DNA of 64,000 nt from Pedobacter sp. PACM 27299 (GCF_001412655.1 NZ_CP012996.1:1550001-1614000), one strand, 5' to 3'. Counted from the stretch's first letter, positions 34,098 through 42,781 are shown. Made by a program: numbers and translations. Notes: generated by a model not told the origin, from the sequence alone.

Positions 34098-36206
34098 ATG
34101 ATGAAAAGAACCTGGAGGACCACAATAATGGTCTTTATGCTTCCAATTGCAGTTATTCCAACAAGCGTTAAAGCTCAAAATCAACAAAACAAACAAAGCC
34201 CTGTTGCCCCGAATATCATTTTCATTTTAACGGATGACATGGGCTATGGAGATCTTGGTGTTTTCTTCCAAAATCAACGTAAACAGCATAAAAGCCTGCC
34301 TTATCAATTGACACCAAATCTGGACCAGATGGCTGCTTCCGGAGCGAAATTCACAAACCAATATAGCAATGCCCCAGTATGTGCACCTTCTCGTGCCTCT
34401 TTTATAACGGGCATGAATCAGGGAAATGCGAGTGTCAGAGACAATCAGTTTGATAAGCAAATTGAAAATAACCATACCATTGCCAATATGTTGAAAAGTG
34501 CAGGATATGCCACCGCTGCAGTAGGTAAATGGGGCTTACAAGGGGAAACAAAAGAGGAGCCAAACTGGCCTGCTCATCCTTCAAAACGAGGATTTGATCA
34601 GTTTTTCGGCTATATGAGACATGCAGACGGACACGAGCATTATCCTTTTGAAGGCCTTTACAGAGGTAAAAAAGAAGTGTACGACAACTATACCAATGTG
34701 GCTGCTGACCTGAGTAAAAGCTATACGACAGATTTATGGACCGCTTATGCGAAGAAATGGATCGCAGAACATGAGCAGGGTAAATCAGCAAAACAACCGT
34801 TTTTTATGTTCCTGGCCTATGATGCGCCACATGCAGTTTTAGAGTTGCCAACTCAGGCTTACCCTGCAGGTGCAGGATTAAAAGGCGGTGTACAGTGGAC
34901 AGGGAAAAAGGGGGCCATGATCAATACGGCCTCCGGTGAAATTGATACGTATGTGCATCCCGATTATACAAACGCGACTTACGATGATGATCAAAACCTG
35001 AATACTCCTGAAAAGCCCTGGCCAGATACTTACAAGCGTTATGCTACTGCCAACCGAAGAATTGATGATGCGATCGGTGATGTAATGCAGCTTTTAAAAG
35101 ACCTGAAGATCGATGAAAATACACTGGTGGTTTTTAGTTCTGATAATGGACCTTCTATAGAATCTTATCTGCCGAAAGGGTATGTACCCAACAGCCCTGA
35201 GTTTTTTGGAAGTTTCGGTCCTTTTGATGGGATCAAAAGAGACGTTTGGGAAGGTGGACTGAGAATGCCCGTACTGGTACGCTGGCCTTCAAAAATTAAT
35301 CCCGGACAAACGATTGCTTTACCCAGTATGCTGTCTGACTGGATGCCTACTTTTGCGGAAGCCGCCAATATTCCTGCGCCAGCAAGGTTAGATGGCGTGT
35401 CTTTGCTGCCCAGCTTAACCGGTAAGGGTAAGCAGGAGCAAGGGCAGGTGTATATAGAATATAAAGAAGGTGGGAATACGCCGGATTTCAAAGAATTTGA
35501 AGCCAGTAGAAGGGGCAGGAAACGCAACCAGATGCAAATGATTCGTATTGGCGATCTGGCTGGCGTACGCTATAATATTAAATCTGCGGACGATGATTTC
35601 GAAATCTATGATGTGGTCAAAGACCCGAAAGAAACGACTAATCTGGGCGGAAATCCAGCATATCGCAGTTTGCAGGACAAAATGAAAACAAAAGTTCTGC
35701 AAAGTAGAAAAGTAGATGCGGAGGCACCTCGTCCTTATGATACAGCACTGATTCCAGGTGTAAATCCTGCAGGCAAAATAACCCCGGGAATGAGCTGGAA
35801 GTTATTTAAAGGGGATTTCAAATGGGTGGTTACCGAAAAAGGAAGAATTCCATTGCAAAAAGGAAGTACAAGCAGCCTGGAAAATCATAAAACTCCTAAA
35901 ATTTCTGGAATGATGTTATATGAAGCCTGGTTTAAAGCGCCGAAAGACGGTGAATATACCTTCTCCTTAGTAAGTAACGGAAAAGCTTATCTGCGTTTGC
36001 ATGAAGCGGAATTGCTGGATGCGGATTATGACTATTCGCCGGGAAAAGAAATCACTGCTACTGTAAAATTAAAAGCCGGATATCATCCAATCAAAATCTA
36101 CGCTAAGCAAGAACAGGGAAAGGCAATATCGTTGCGCTTAAAGCAAAAAGAAGCTGGAGCTAACTGGCAGAATATGAGCGGTAATAATCTTTTTAGCGTA
36201 AAATAA
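34098..36206 (+). CDS. Secreted sulfatase with C-terminal PA14-like domain
   Basis: 702 residues. Signal peptide to VKAQ (about 27). Sulfatase domain (about 35-560): LTDDMGYGDLGVFF metal site, formylglycine motif VCAPSRASFITG (C95 in CxPxR), VGKWGLQG and FSSDNGPSIES. The C-terminal ~110 residues (YEAWFKAPKDGEYTFSLVSN ... AGYHPIKIYAKQ) look like a PA14 or related beta-sandwich, a fold often used for carbohydrate binding, so the enzyme may be tethered to its polymer. At 702 residues it is longer than plain sulfatases (about 450-550). Divergent from AraC; no gene follows in the transcript. Confidence 0.93.
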   Translation: MMKRTWRTTIMVFMLPIAVIPTSVKAQNQQNKQSPVAPNIIFILTDDMGYGDLGVFFQNQRKQHKSLPYQLTPNLDQMAASGAKFTNQYSNAPVCAPSRASFITGMNQGNASVRDNQFDKQIENNHTIANMLKSAGYATAAVGKWGLQGETKEEPNWPAHPSKRGFDQFFGYMRHADGHEHYPFEGLYRGKKEVYDNYTNVAADLSKSYTTDLWTAYAKKWIAEHEQGKSAKQPFFMFLAYDAPHAVLELPTQAYPAGAGLKGGVQWTGKKGAMINTASGEIDTYVHPDYTNATYDDDQNLNTPEKPWPDTYKRYATANRRIDDAIGDVMQLLKDLKIDENTLVVFSSDNGPSIESYLPKGYVPNSPEFFGSFGPFDGIKRDVWEGGLRMPVLVRWPSKINPGQTIALPSMLSDWMPTFAEAANIPAPARLDGVSLLPSLTGKGKQEQGQVYIEYKEGGNTPDFKEFEASRRGRKRNQMQMIRIGDLAGVRYNIKSADDDFEIYDVVKDPKETTNLGGNPAYRSLQDKMKTKVLQSRKVDAEAPRPYDTALIPGVNPAGKITPGMSWKLFKGDFKWVVTEKGRIPLQKGSTSSLENHKTPKISGMMLYEAWFKAPKDGEYTFSLVSNGKAYLRLHEAELLDADYDYSPGKEITATVKLKAGYHPIKIYAKQEQGKAISLRLKQKEAGANWQNMSGNNLFSVK

Positions 36207-36282
36207 CGGGCTTTAATCATTTCTAAAGAAGATTATGCCATAAAAAAGTGAGTTTAAACTTTCATTTAACCAAAAAGTTAAT

Positions 36283-36290
36283 TACATTTG
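36283..36290 (+). promoter_or_regulatory. -7 promoter element TACATTTG
   Basis: Exact TAnnTTTG match with no protein start closely downstream; the predicted RNA start is about 36296, leading into two hairpins and a T run. The -33 position has only TTT, so it is moderate. Confidence 0.5.
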
Positions 36291-36295
36291 AGCTT

Positions 36296-36364
36296 ACCCT
36301 TTCGAGGGTATGTTTTTCATAGGTAGATGTAGGGTCGGAAATTTATTTCCGATCCTTTTTTTTT
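36296..36364 (+). ncRNA. Candidate small RNA of about 70 nt
   Basis: The predicted transcript holds a 6-bp hairpin closed by a UUCG tetraloop (TACCCT-TTCG-AGGGTA, 36294-36309), a short linker, and a 12-bp terminator hairpin (AGGGTCGGAAAT / ATTTCCGATCCT, TT loop, 36331-36356) followed by nine Ts. It begins at the TAnnTTTG element just described and ends before the separate ubiX promoter (36427). I do not match it to a known RNA family. The alternative is a long 3' UTR and terminator of the sulfatase gene ending 125 bp upstream. Confidence 0.4.
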
Positions 36365-36426
36365 ACGACTGTTTTTAGTCGGTTTTCCATCTACACTCAT
36401 TCCATACATCGTATTTGTTTTAACTT

Positions 36427-36434
36427 TATCTTTG
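36427..36434 (+). promoter_or_regulatory. -7 promoter element TATCTTTG
   Basis: Exact match only 8 bp before the ubiX ATG, so the ubiX mRNA is predicted to have an extremely short leader or none. Confidence 0.6.
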
Positions 36435-36442
36435 CTGCTGCT

Positions 36443-37009
36443 ATGGATAAGAAGAAAATCATTGTTGCCATTACCGGAGCCAGCGGCTCGATCTACGCGA
36501 AACTACTGCTTGATAATTTAATGACCCTTTCTGATCAGGTGGAGACGGTAGCTGTAGTGATGTCGGACAATGCGAAGGAAGTATGGCGGTTCGAACTCGG
36601 CAACGAAGACTACGATCGATACCCTTACAAATTCTACCCGAAAATGGACTTCAATGCTCCTTTCGCTTCGGGCTCCGCAAAATTTGACACTATGATTATC
36701 ATTCCATGTTCGATGGGAACCCTTGGCAGAATCGCCCACGGCATCTCCAACGACCTCATCAGCAGAGCAGCCGACGTGGTCTTAAAAGAACGCAGAAAAT
36801 TGATCGCTGTAGTGCGTGATACCCCTTTCAGCCTCATTCACATCAATAATCTGAAAATCGTAACCGAAGCTGGCGGCATCATTTGTCCGGCAAGTCCCTC
36901 GTTTTATTCCCTGCCAAAAACCATTGAAGCGGTCGCACAAACGGTCGTTAGCCGGGTCATCGACCTTGCCGGTCTCCGTCAGGATAGTTACCGCTGGAAT
37001 GAGGAATAA
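36443..37009 (+). CDS. ubiX: Flavin prenyltransferase UbiX
   Basis: 188 residues. UbiX joins a dimethylallyl group to FMN to make prenylated FMN, the cofactor of UbiD-type decarboxylases. The N-terminal flavin-binding AITGASGSIYAKLLLDNL, the central IIPCSMGTLGRIAHGISNDL and RAADVVLKERRKLIAVVRDTPFS blocks are diagnostic. No ubiD partner is present here. The promoter (TATCTTTG) almost touches the start codon. The next gene, mtaB, has its own promoter 54 bp on, so the two need not be co-regulated. Confidence 0.96.
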   Translation: MDKKKIIVAITGASGSIYAKLLLDNLMTLSDQVETVAVVMSDNAKEVWRFELGNEDYDRYPYKFYPKMDFNAPFASGSAKFDTMIIIPCSMGTLGRIAHGISNDLISRAADVVLKERRKLIAVVRDTPFSLIHINNLKIVTEAGGIICPASPSFYSLPKTIEAVAQTVVSRVIDLAGLRQDSYRWNEE

Positions 37010-37024
37010 TCTCAGCTAAAACCT

Positions 37025-37032
37025 TATCTTTG
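37025..37032 (+). promoter_or_regulatory. -7 promoter element TATCTTTG
   Basis: Exact TAnnTTTG match 31 bp upstream of the mtaB ATG; identical octamer to the ubiX promoter. Confidence 0.6.
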
Positions 37033-37063
37033 CGCATTCTCAAAGAAATTTTATAAGGGCTAA

Positions 37064-38383
37064 ATGAAGAAGGTTGCATTTTATACACTAGGTTGTAAGT
37101 TAAATTTTTCAGAAACTTCAACAATAGGAAGGTTATTTACCGATGCCGGATATGCGGTGGTGGATTTTACAGCTGGGGCGGATGTATATGTAATCAATAC
37201 CTGCTCTGTAACGGAGCATGCCGATAAGAAATGCCGGAAGGTAGTTAAGGAGGCCCTGAAATATTCTCCGAATGCTTATGTAACGATTGTAGGCTGCTAT
37301 GCACAGCTGAAACCAGTAGAAATTGCTGAAATTGAAGGTGTGGATATGGTATTGGGTGCTGCAGAGAAATTCCGTATTGTAGAATATATCTCTGATCTGA
37401 CGAAACTTCCAAAGGCCGTTATTCATCAGCAAAACATAGAAAAAGTAAACCATAATTTTATTGCAGCTTATTCGATCGGGGACAGAACACGTACTTTCCT
37501 GAAAGTTCAGGACGGCTGTGATTATCCTTGTACTTATTGTACAATTCCTTTGGCACGTGGTGGCAGTCGCAGTGATACCATCGAAAACGTAGTCAACAGA
37601 GCCACACAGATCGCGGAAAGCGGCGTGAAAGAAATCGTGCTTACTGGTGTAAACCTGGGCGATTTCGGGATCAGAGATGGGCAGAGAGAAGATAAATTCT
37701 TCGACCTGGTAAAAGCCCTGGATGAAGTAGAAGGAATCGAAAGAATCCGCATCTCTTCCATCGAACCCAACCTGCTTAGCAATGAGATCATTGAATTTGT
37801 AGCTACTTCAAAAAGATTTGTACCCCATTTCCATATTCCATTACAATCTGGTTCTAACAAGATCCTGGGGCTAATGAAAAGACGTTATCAAAGAGAACTA
37901 TATACTGAACGCGTAGCCAAAATAAAAGCATTAATTCCAAATTGCTGTATCGGTGTAGATGTGATTGTCGGTTTCCCTGGAGAAACGCATGAAGATTTTC
38001 TGGACACCTATCAGTTCCTGAATGAACTGGATATTTCTTACTTACACGTATTTACTTATTCTGAACGTGAGCAAACCGCTGCAGCAGAAATGAAAGGTGT
38101 GGTTGCTGGAAGTACCAGAGCCGACCGCAGTAAAATGCTCCACATCTTATCGGATAAAAAACGCAGGGCTTTCTATCAGTCTCAGATTGGTACCGTAGGC
38201 GAAGTGCTATTCGAAGACGATCAGAAAGATGGTTTCATGCATGGTTTCACGAAAAACTATGTGAAAGTAAAAGCAAAATACGACCCGGTTATGGTGAATG
38301 AGATTAAAAGAGTGAAATTGCTTGAACTTACTGCTGATGGTGAAGTAGAAGTTGCAGAAAGCGAAGAAGTTTTAGCTCATTAA
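37064..38383 (+). CDS. mtaB: tRNA N6-threonylcarbamoyladenosine(37) methylthiotransferase MtaB
   Basis: 439 residues. A radical-SAM enzyme that converts t6A37 to ms2t6A37 in tRNAs. N-terminal UPF0004 domain with cysteines in TLGCKLN, INTCSV and VGCYAQ for the auxiliary cluster; radical-SAM motif CDYPCTYC (C152, C156, C159); C-terminal TRAM domain (about 375-435). The shape and length match MtaB, not MiaB or RimO. First gene of a probable mtaB-lgt-IMPase transcript (gaps of 32 and 10 nt). Confidence 0.95.
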   Translation: MKKVAFYTLGCKLNFSETSTIGRLFTDAGYAVVDFTAGADVYVINTCSVTEHADKKCRKVVKEALKYSPNAYVTIVGCYAQLKPVEIAEIEGVDMVLGAAEKFRIVEYISDLTKLPKAVIHQQNIEKVNHNFIAAYSIGDRTRTFLKVQDGCDYPCTYCTIPLARGGSRSDTIENVVNRATQIAESGVKEIVLTGVNLGDFGIRDGQREDKFFDLVKALDEVEGIERIRISSIEPNLLSNEIIEFVATSKRFVPHFHIPLQSGSNKILGLMKRRYQRELYTERVAKIKALIPNCCIGVDVIVGFPGETHEDFLDTYQFLNELDISYLHVFTYSEREQTAAAEMKGVVAGSTRADRSKMLHILSDKKRRAFYQSQIGTVGEVLFEDDQKDGFMHGFTKNYVKVKAKYDPVMVNEIKRVKLLELTADGEVEVAESEEVLAH

Positions 38384-38415
38384 TCTTATATTCGCATAAA
38401 AACCTTTCTAAAAGT

Positions 38416-39570
38416 ATGTTTCCAACTGTATCCCATTTTATAGAATATCTTTTCGGTGTTCAGATACCTCTTCCATTCAATACCTTCGGTGTTTTTGTAG
38501 CTTTAGCTTTCATTGCAGGTTATTGGGCATTTACAGAAGAATTTAAACGTAAAGAATCTTTGGGGATCATCCATCCGATCAAGAAATACATTACTGTAGG
38601 AAAACCTGCTACTAGCTTAGAACTCTTCTATAACGGTGTGTTCGGCTTCCTGATTGGGTATAAACTGGTTTACGCATTACTGAATTATAAGCTGTTTGTG
38701 AGCGATGCCCAAACGGTATTGCTCTCTACAAAAGGCAGTATTTTAGGCGGTCTGTTCTTTGCAGGCCTATTTGCGTACTGGGATCATAAAGAGAAAAATA
38801 GAGTTAAATTATCAGCACCAAAAACGGTAGAAGTGATCCAGCATCCTTATGAGCTGATGGGCAATATGATTGTCTGGGCAGCAGTATGGGGATTCCTTGG
38901 TGCGAAAATATTTGATAACCTGGAGCATTGGGATACATTTGTACAAGATCCAATTGGTGGATTGCTGTCTTTCAGTGGATTGACCTTTTATGGTGGATTG
39001 ATTTGCGGTGGTGCTGCGGTATTATACATTGCTAAAAAGAACAATATTAAGGTATTGCACATGCTGGACATTGGCGGTCCGGGAATGATGCTGGCTTATG
39101 CTGTTGGTCGTATCGGCTGTCAGATGTCAGGAGACGGAGATTGGGGGATCGACAACCTGAATCCTAAACCAGTAAGCTGGCTGCCGGATTGGTTATGGGC
39201 CTATACTTATCCTAATAACGTGGCAAATGAAGGGGTTCCAATCCCTGGCTGTGTCGGTAAATTCTGCCATGAACTGGCAAATCCGGTGTATCCAACCCCA
39301 ATTTATGAGGTGATCGTTTGCTTTATCTTATTTTTAATCCTTTGGAAAGTCCGCACCAGAATTAAAATTCCTGGTATGATGTTTGGAATTTACCTGATGT
39401 TGAATGGTCTGGAAAGATTCTTTATCGAATTGATCCGTGTCAATACCAAATACGATGTAGCTGGCATCCGCTTTACTCAGGCAGAATTGATTTCCAGCAT
39501 ATTATTTCTATCCGGTTTGCTGCTGGTTTTGTATTCTGTGAAGAATAAAGAAAAGCTTGCGAACTATTAA
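38416..39570 (+). CDS. lgt: Prolipoprotein diacylglyceryl transferase
   Basis: 384 residues, about seven or more membrane helices, inner membrane. Lgt transfers diacylglycerol from phosphatidylglycerol to the lipobox Cys of prolipoproteins, of which this window alone encodes at least eight. The GRIGCQMSGDGDWG segment corresponds to the family's essential signature, and FYGGLICGG to the HGGLxG region. It is longer than the E. coli enzyme (about 290), as is common in Bacteroidota, because of extra sequence between helices (38560-38870 and 39170-39290). Confidence 0.95.
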   Translation: MFPTVSHFIEYLFGVQIPLPFNTFGVFVALAFIAGYWAFTEEFKRKESLGIIHPIKKYITVGKPATSLELFYNGVFGFLIGYKLVYALLNYKLFVSDAQTVLLSTKGSILGGLFFAGLFAYWDHKEKNRVKLSAPKTVEVIQHPYELMGNMIVWAAVWGFLGAKIFDNLEHWDTFVQDPIGGLLSFSGLTFYGGLICGGAAVLYIAKKNNIKVLHMLDIGGPGMMLAYAVGRIGCQMSGDGDWGIDNLNPKPVSWLPDWLWAYTYPNNVANEGVPIPGCVGKFCHELANPVYPTPIYEVIVCFILFLILWKVRTRIKIPGMMFGIYLMLNGLERFFIELIRVNTKYDVAGIRFTQAELISSILFLSGLLLVLYSVKNKEKLANY

Positions 39571-39580
39571 AATTTAAGAT

Positions 39581-40369
39581 TTGAATTACGAATTACTTTG
39601 TTCTAAAGTTGTAGCTATAGCCCGTTTAACCGGTAATTTTATCCGCAAGGAGTCCATGAATTTTGACGCGAATGCGGTAGAAATTAAAGGTTTGAACGAC
39701 CTGGTCTCTTACGTCGATAAAAATGCCGAAAGGCAATTGGTGAGGAATCTGGTAAAATTGATTCCAGAGGCTGGCTTTATCACAGAGGAGGAGACTTTAA
39801 ATACTACTGGTGCAGTTTTCAACTGGATTATTGACCCTTTAGACGGGACCACAAACTTTATCCATGGATTGCCAACGTATGCGATCAGCATTGCCCTTTA
39901 TGAGGATGGACAGCCGGTGATTGGTGTCGTTTATGAAATCAACAGGGGAGAGATGTTCTCTACTTACAAAGGTGGAGCTGCTTACCTGAACAATAAAGAA
40001 ATCTCGGTATCTAAACGTACTTCTTTAAGCGAAACATTGATAGGAACTGGTTTTCCATACTATCAGTTCGATAAGCAGGAGGCCTACATGCAATTGCTGT
40101 CAGAAATGATGCGAAGCTGTCATGGTTTAAGAAGGATTGGCTCGGCGGCCACCGATTTAGCTTATGTGGCTTGCGGTAGGTTTGATGGCTTTTTTGAATA
40201 CAACCTGAATTCCTGGGATGTGGCTGCAGGTGCCTACCTGGTGCAGCAGGCAGGAGGGAGTATCTTGAATTTCTCTGGCGGTGCCGAGTTTATTCAGCAG
40301 CGTGAGATCCTGGCAACGAATGGCCATATTGATGGAGAGCTGCTGGCGATTATGGAAAGACACTTCTAA
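39581..40369 (+). CDS. Inositol monophosphatase family protein
   Basis: 262 residues, Mg-dependent phosphatase of the SuhB/IMPase family. Metal-site motifs are all present: EEET (about 68-71), WIIDPLDGTTNFIHGLP (about 82-98) and NSWDVAAGAYLVQQAGG (about 208-224). The start is TTG 39581: the in-frame codon two places upstream is a stop (TAA 39575), and the next ATG (39656) would remove the conserved first helix. It sits 10 nt after lgt. Substrate could be inositol-1-phosphate, another sugar phosphate or 3'-phosphoadenosine-type nucleotide; not decided by sequence. Confidence 0.93.
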   Translation: MNYELLCSKVVAIARLTGNFIRKESMNFDANAVEIKGLNDLVSYVDKNAERQLVRNLVKLIPEAGFITEEETLNTTGAVFNWIIDPLDGTTNFIHGLPTYAISIALYEDGQPVIGVVYEINRGEMFSTYKGGAAYLNNKEISVSKRTSLSETLIGTGFPYYQFDKQEAYMQLLSEMMRSCHGLRRIGSAATDLAYVACGRFDGFFEYNLNSWDVAAGAYLVQQAGGSILNFSGGAEFIQQREILATNGHIDGELLAIMERHF

Positions 40370-40390
40370 AGCAGGATCATTTTAAAATGA

Positions 40391-40443
40391 CATATCAAAG
40401 AAAAGGCCTTGATTGATAAAATCAAGGCCTTTTCTTTGATATG
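40391..40443. terminator. Very long perfect hairpin terminator, bidirectional
   Basis: Arms of 24 bp (40391-40414 and 40420-40443), perfect complementarity, 5-nt loop. The core GGCCTTGATT / AATCAAGGCC is followed by TTTTCTTTGA in either direction. It lies between the convergent IMPase and nfu genes. Confidence 0.85.
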
Positions 40444-40453
40444 CTGTTATGGC

Positions 40454-41005
40454 TTATAAAGCTTCAGATACTACTTCTTTCACTTCAGGAACCATACGCT
40501 GTAATAAATTCTGGATACCAGATTTTAACGTAATGGTAGAAGATGGACATCCACTGCATGAACCTCTAAGTTCTACAGTAACCACACCTTCATCAAATGA
40601 TTTATAGCTGATTGCACCACCATCCTGCTCCACTGCCGGACGAACATAGTCGTGCAGGATTTGCTGGATTTTGATTTCGATATCTGTTCCGGTGAATGCT
40701 GGAGCAGCTTCGTCAGTTTCTTCTTTGATTTTATATTCTGATTCTACTGCACCTTTTACGAATTCTTTCAGGATTGGCTCAATATCAGCCCATTCTGCAT
40801 CTTCCGTCTTGGTAATGGTGACAAAGTTACTCGCAAAAAAAACGCCGTTTACAAAGTTGAACTTGAACAGTTCCTTTGCAAAAGGAGATAGCTCAGCACT
40901 CTCTTTAGTCGCAAAATCTTCACTGCCGTTGATCAATAATTTATTGACCATGAATTTCATGGTGGCAGGGTTAGGGGTTTGTTCTGTATATACGTTGATC
41001 GTCAT
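40454..41005 (-). CDS. NifU-like iron-sulfur scaffold (Nfu)
   Basis: 183 residues. N-terminal Nfu domain (TEQTPNPATMKFMVNK, about 7-90) and C-terminal NifU domain with the cluster-binding CxxC in RGSCSGCPSSTITLK (about 148-162), preceded by VRPAVEQDGGAI. It carries and delivers 4Fe-4S clusters to target enzymes such as the LutB and MtaB types seen here. Single gene with its own -7 element upstream. Confidence 0.93.
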   Translation of the reverse strand: MTINVYTEQTPNPATMKFMVNKLLINGSEDFATKESAELSPFAKELFKFNFVNGVFFASNFVTITKTEDAEWADIEPILKEFVKGAVESEYKIKEETDEAAPAFTGTDIEIKIQQILHDYVRPAVEQDGGAISYKSFDEGVVTVELRGSCSGCPSSTITLKSGIQNLLQRMVPEVKEVVSEAL

Positions 41006-41020
41006 TGTCTTTTTTTCTTA

Positions 41021-41028
41021 CAAAAATA
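41021..41028 (-). promoter_or_regulatory. -7 promoter element TATTTTTG (minus strand)
   Basis: Exact TAnnTTTG match 15 bp upstream of the nfu ATG on the minus strand. Confidence 0.55.
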
Positions 41029-41082
41029 AATAATTCAAAGCTGCAAATTACGGTATCGATGTCTGTTTTAGGTCATTAATTC

Positions 41083-42429
41083 CTAGAAGACACCGGTGTA
41101 GTTAAATGGCGTAATTTTCTTCAATTCTGCTTTTATGGTGTCGCTTACCGCTAAACCATCAATAAAGGTGGCCATAGTGTCTGCTGTGATCTTTTGGTTG
41201 GTACGTGTCAGGTCTTTTAAAGCCTCGTAAGGGTTCGGGTAAGCCTCTCTTCTCAACACGGTTTGAATCGCTTCTGCAACCACTGCCCAGTTGTTTTCCA
41301 GGTCAGCTGCAATCGCATCATTGTTCAGGATGATTTTGTTTAATCCTTTAAGCGTAGAAGCCATCGCAATTACAGTATGTGCCATAGGAACACCTACATT
41401 TCTCAATACCGTAGAATCGGTCAAGTCTCTTTGTAAACGGGAGATTGGTAATTTTGCGGCGAAGAATTCGAATAAAGCATTTGCCAATCCTGCATTTCCT
41501 TCTGCATTTTCAAAATCAATCGGATTTACTTTATGCGGCATGGCCGATGAACCTACTTCTCCTTCTTTAATTCTTTGTTTAAAGTAGTTTTTAGAGATGT
41601 ATGCCCAAATGTCGCGATCAAGATCAATAATGATGTTGTTGATGCGTTTCAAAGCATCACATTGTGCCGCAAACTGATCGTAATGTTCAATCTGAGTGGT
41701 GTGCTGTGCACGTGACAACCCCAATACTTCATTAACGAAGTTATTAGAGAAATCTACCCAGTTTACATTTGGATAAGCAATGTGGTGTGCGTTGAAATTA
41801 CCTGTAGCACCGCCAAATTTTGCGCTGTTAGGGATATTTTTTAAATTGTTTAACTGAATTTCCAGACGTTCTGCAAATACCAGGAACTCTTTACCCAATT
41901 TAGTAGGCGAAGCAGGTTGTCCGTGCGTAAATGCCAATAATGGAACAGCTGCCCATTCTGTGGCCAGTTCTTTAATCTTGCTGATTAAATTGCTGATATT
42001 TGGGTAATAGACTTCATTTAAGGCCAGCTTAAACGTATATGGAATAGCAGTGTTGTTGATGTCCTGAGAAGTCAATCCAAAATGGATAAATTCTTTGTAA
42101 TCCTGGAAGCCTAAATCATCAAATTGTTTTTTGATGAAATATTCAACCGCCTTCACATCATGGTTGGTTACTTTTTCAGTGTTTTTAATCTCCTGAGCAT
42201 GTACATCTGAGAATTGCTCATGAATCAGACGCAGTTTACTGTAATTGGATTTATCAAATTTCGCTAATCCAGGTAGTTCTATTTCACATAGTGAAATGAA
42301 ATACTCTACTTCCACATATACCCTGTATTTAATTAAGGCAGATTCAGAAAAGTACTTAGACAGGCTTTCAGTTGTATTTCTATAACGGCCATCTATTGGA
42401 GATATAGCTTGTAATGGTGATAAATTCAT
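41083..42429 (-). CDS. purB: Adenylosuccinate lyase
   Basis: 448 residues. Catalyses two fumarate-releasing steps of purine synthesis (SAICAR to AICAR and adenylosuccinate to AMP). The superfamily signature GSSAMPHKVNPIDFENAEGN (about 280-300), TTQIEHYDQFA and N-terminal SPIDGRYR all fit the E. coli-like PurB subgroup. Single gene; a near-consensus -7 element (TAACTTCG, one mismatch) is found at 42454-42461 on the same strand. Confidence 0.96.
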   Translation of the reverse strand: MNLSPLQAISPIDGRYRNTTESLSKYFSESALIKYRVYVEVEYFISLCEIELPGLAKFDKSNYSKLRLIHEQFSDVHAQEIKNTEKVTNHDVKAVEYFIKKQFDDLGFQDYKEFIHFGLTSQDINNTAIPYTFKLALNEVYYPNISNLISKIKELATEWAAVPLLAFTHGQPASPTKLGKEFLVFAERLEIQLNNLKNIPNSAKFGGATGNFNAHHIAYPNVNWVDFSNNFVNEVLGLSRAQHTTQIEHYDQFAAQCDALKRINNIIIDLDRDIWAYISKNYFKQRIKEGEVGSSAMPHKVNPIDFENAEGNAGLANALFEFFAAKLPISRLQRDLTDSTVLRNVGVPMAHTVIAMASTLKGLNKIILNNDAIAADLENNWAVVAEAIQTVLRREAYPNPYEALKDLTRTNQKITADTMATFIDGLAVSDTIKAELKKITPFNYTGVF

Positions 42430-42516
42430 GGATATTAAGATTGTTTACAGCCGCGAAGTTACGTATTATTAGCCGTTTTTGGGAATGGAAGGCGCGCTAA
42501 TTGAAGTTCAGGGCAT

Positions 42517-42552
42517 AAAAAAAGGCTTTGGAATAGTCCAAAGCCTTTTTTT
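42517..42552. terminator. Intrinsic terminator
   Basis: 16-bp perfect stem (AAAAAAAGGCTTTGGA and complement, ATAG loop) with A and T runs. It lies 16 bp beyond the stop of the small lipoprotein gene, in the direction of its transcription. Confidence 0.85.
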
Positions 42553-42568
42553 ATGAAGTTAATTAAAA

Positions 42569-42781
42569 CTAGTGAGCAGCTGGTTTAGCAGCTTCAGTAG
42601 TAGTTTTAACAACTGTATCTTTTACAGTAGAATCAACAACGTTAGTATCAACTGTAGTTACAACAGCACCTGAGTCAGTTAATGTAGTGTCAGTTGATTC
42701 ACCTTTTTTTTCTGATGAACAAGCTGCTACTGATAAAGTGATTGCTAATGCTGCGAAACCTAATTTAAATGCGTTTTTCAT
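42569..42781 (-). CDS. Small Thr/Val-rich lipoprotein, copy 1
   Basis: 70 residues from ATG 42781 (the frame is open to 42880 but the upstream part spans the promoter motif). Signal peptide II MKNAFKLGFAALAITLSVAA with lipobox Cys21, then SSEKKGEST and a low-complexity Thr/Val/Asp tail (TTVDTNVVDSTVKDT) ending in EAAKPAAH. The first ~56 residues are identical to the product of the neighbouring gene at 43041; only the extreme C-termini differ. Most likely a surface or periplasmic envelope lipoprotein without a folded domain. The upstream GGGTTACC-N14-GTATTAAT motif links it to the ECF sigma operon. Confidence 0.85.
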   Translation of the reverse strand: MKNAFKLGFAALAITLSVAACSSEKKGESTDTTLTDSGAVVTTVDTNVVDSTVKDTVVKTTTEAAKPAAH

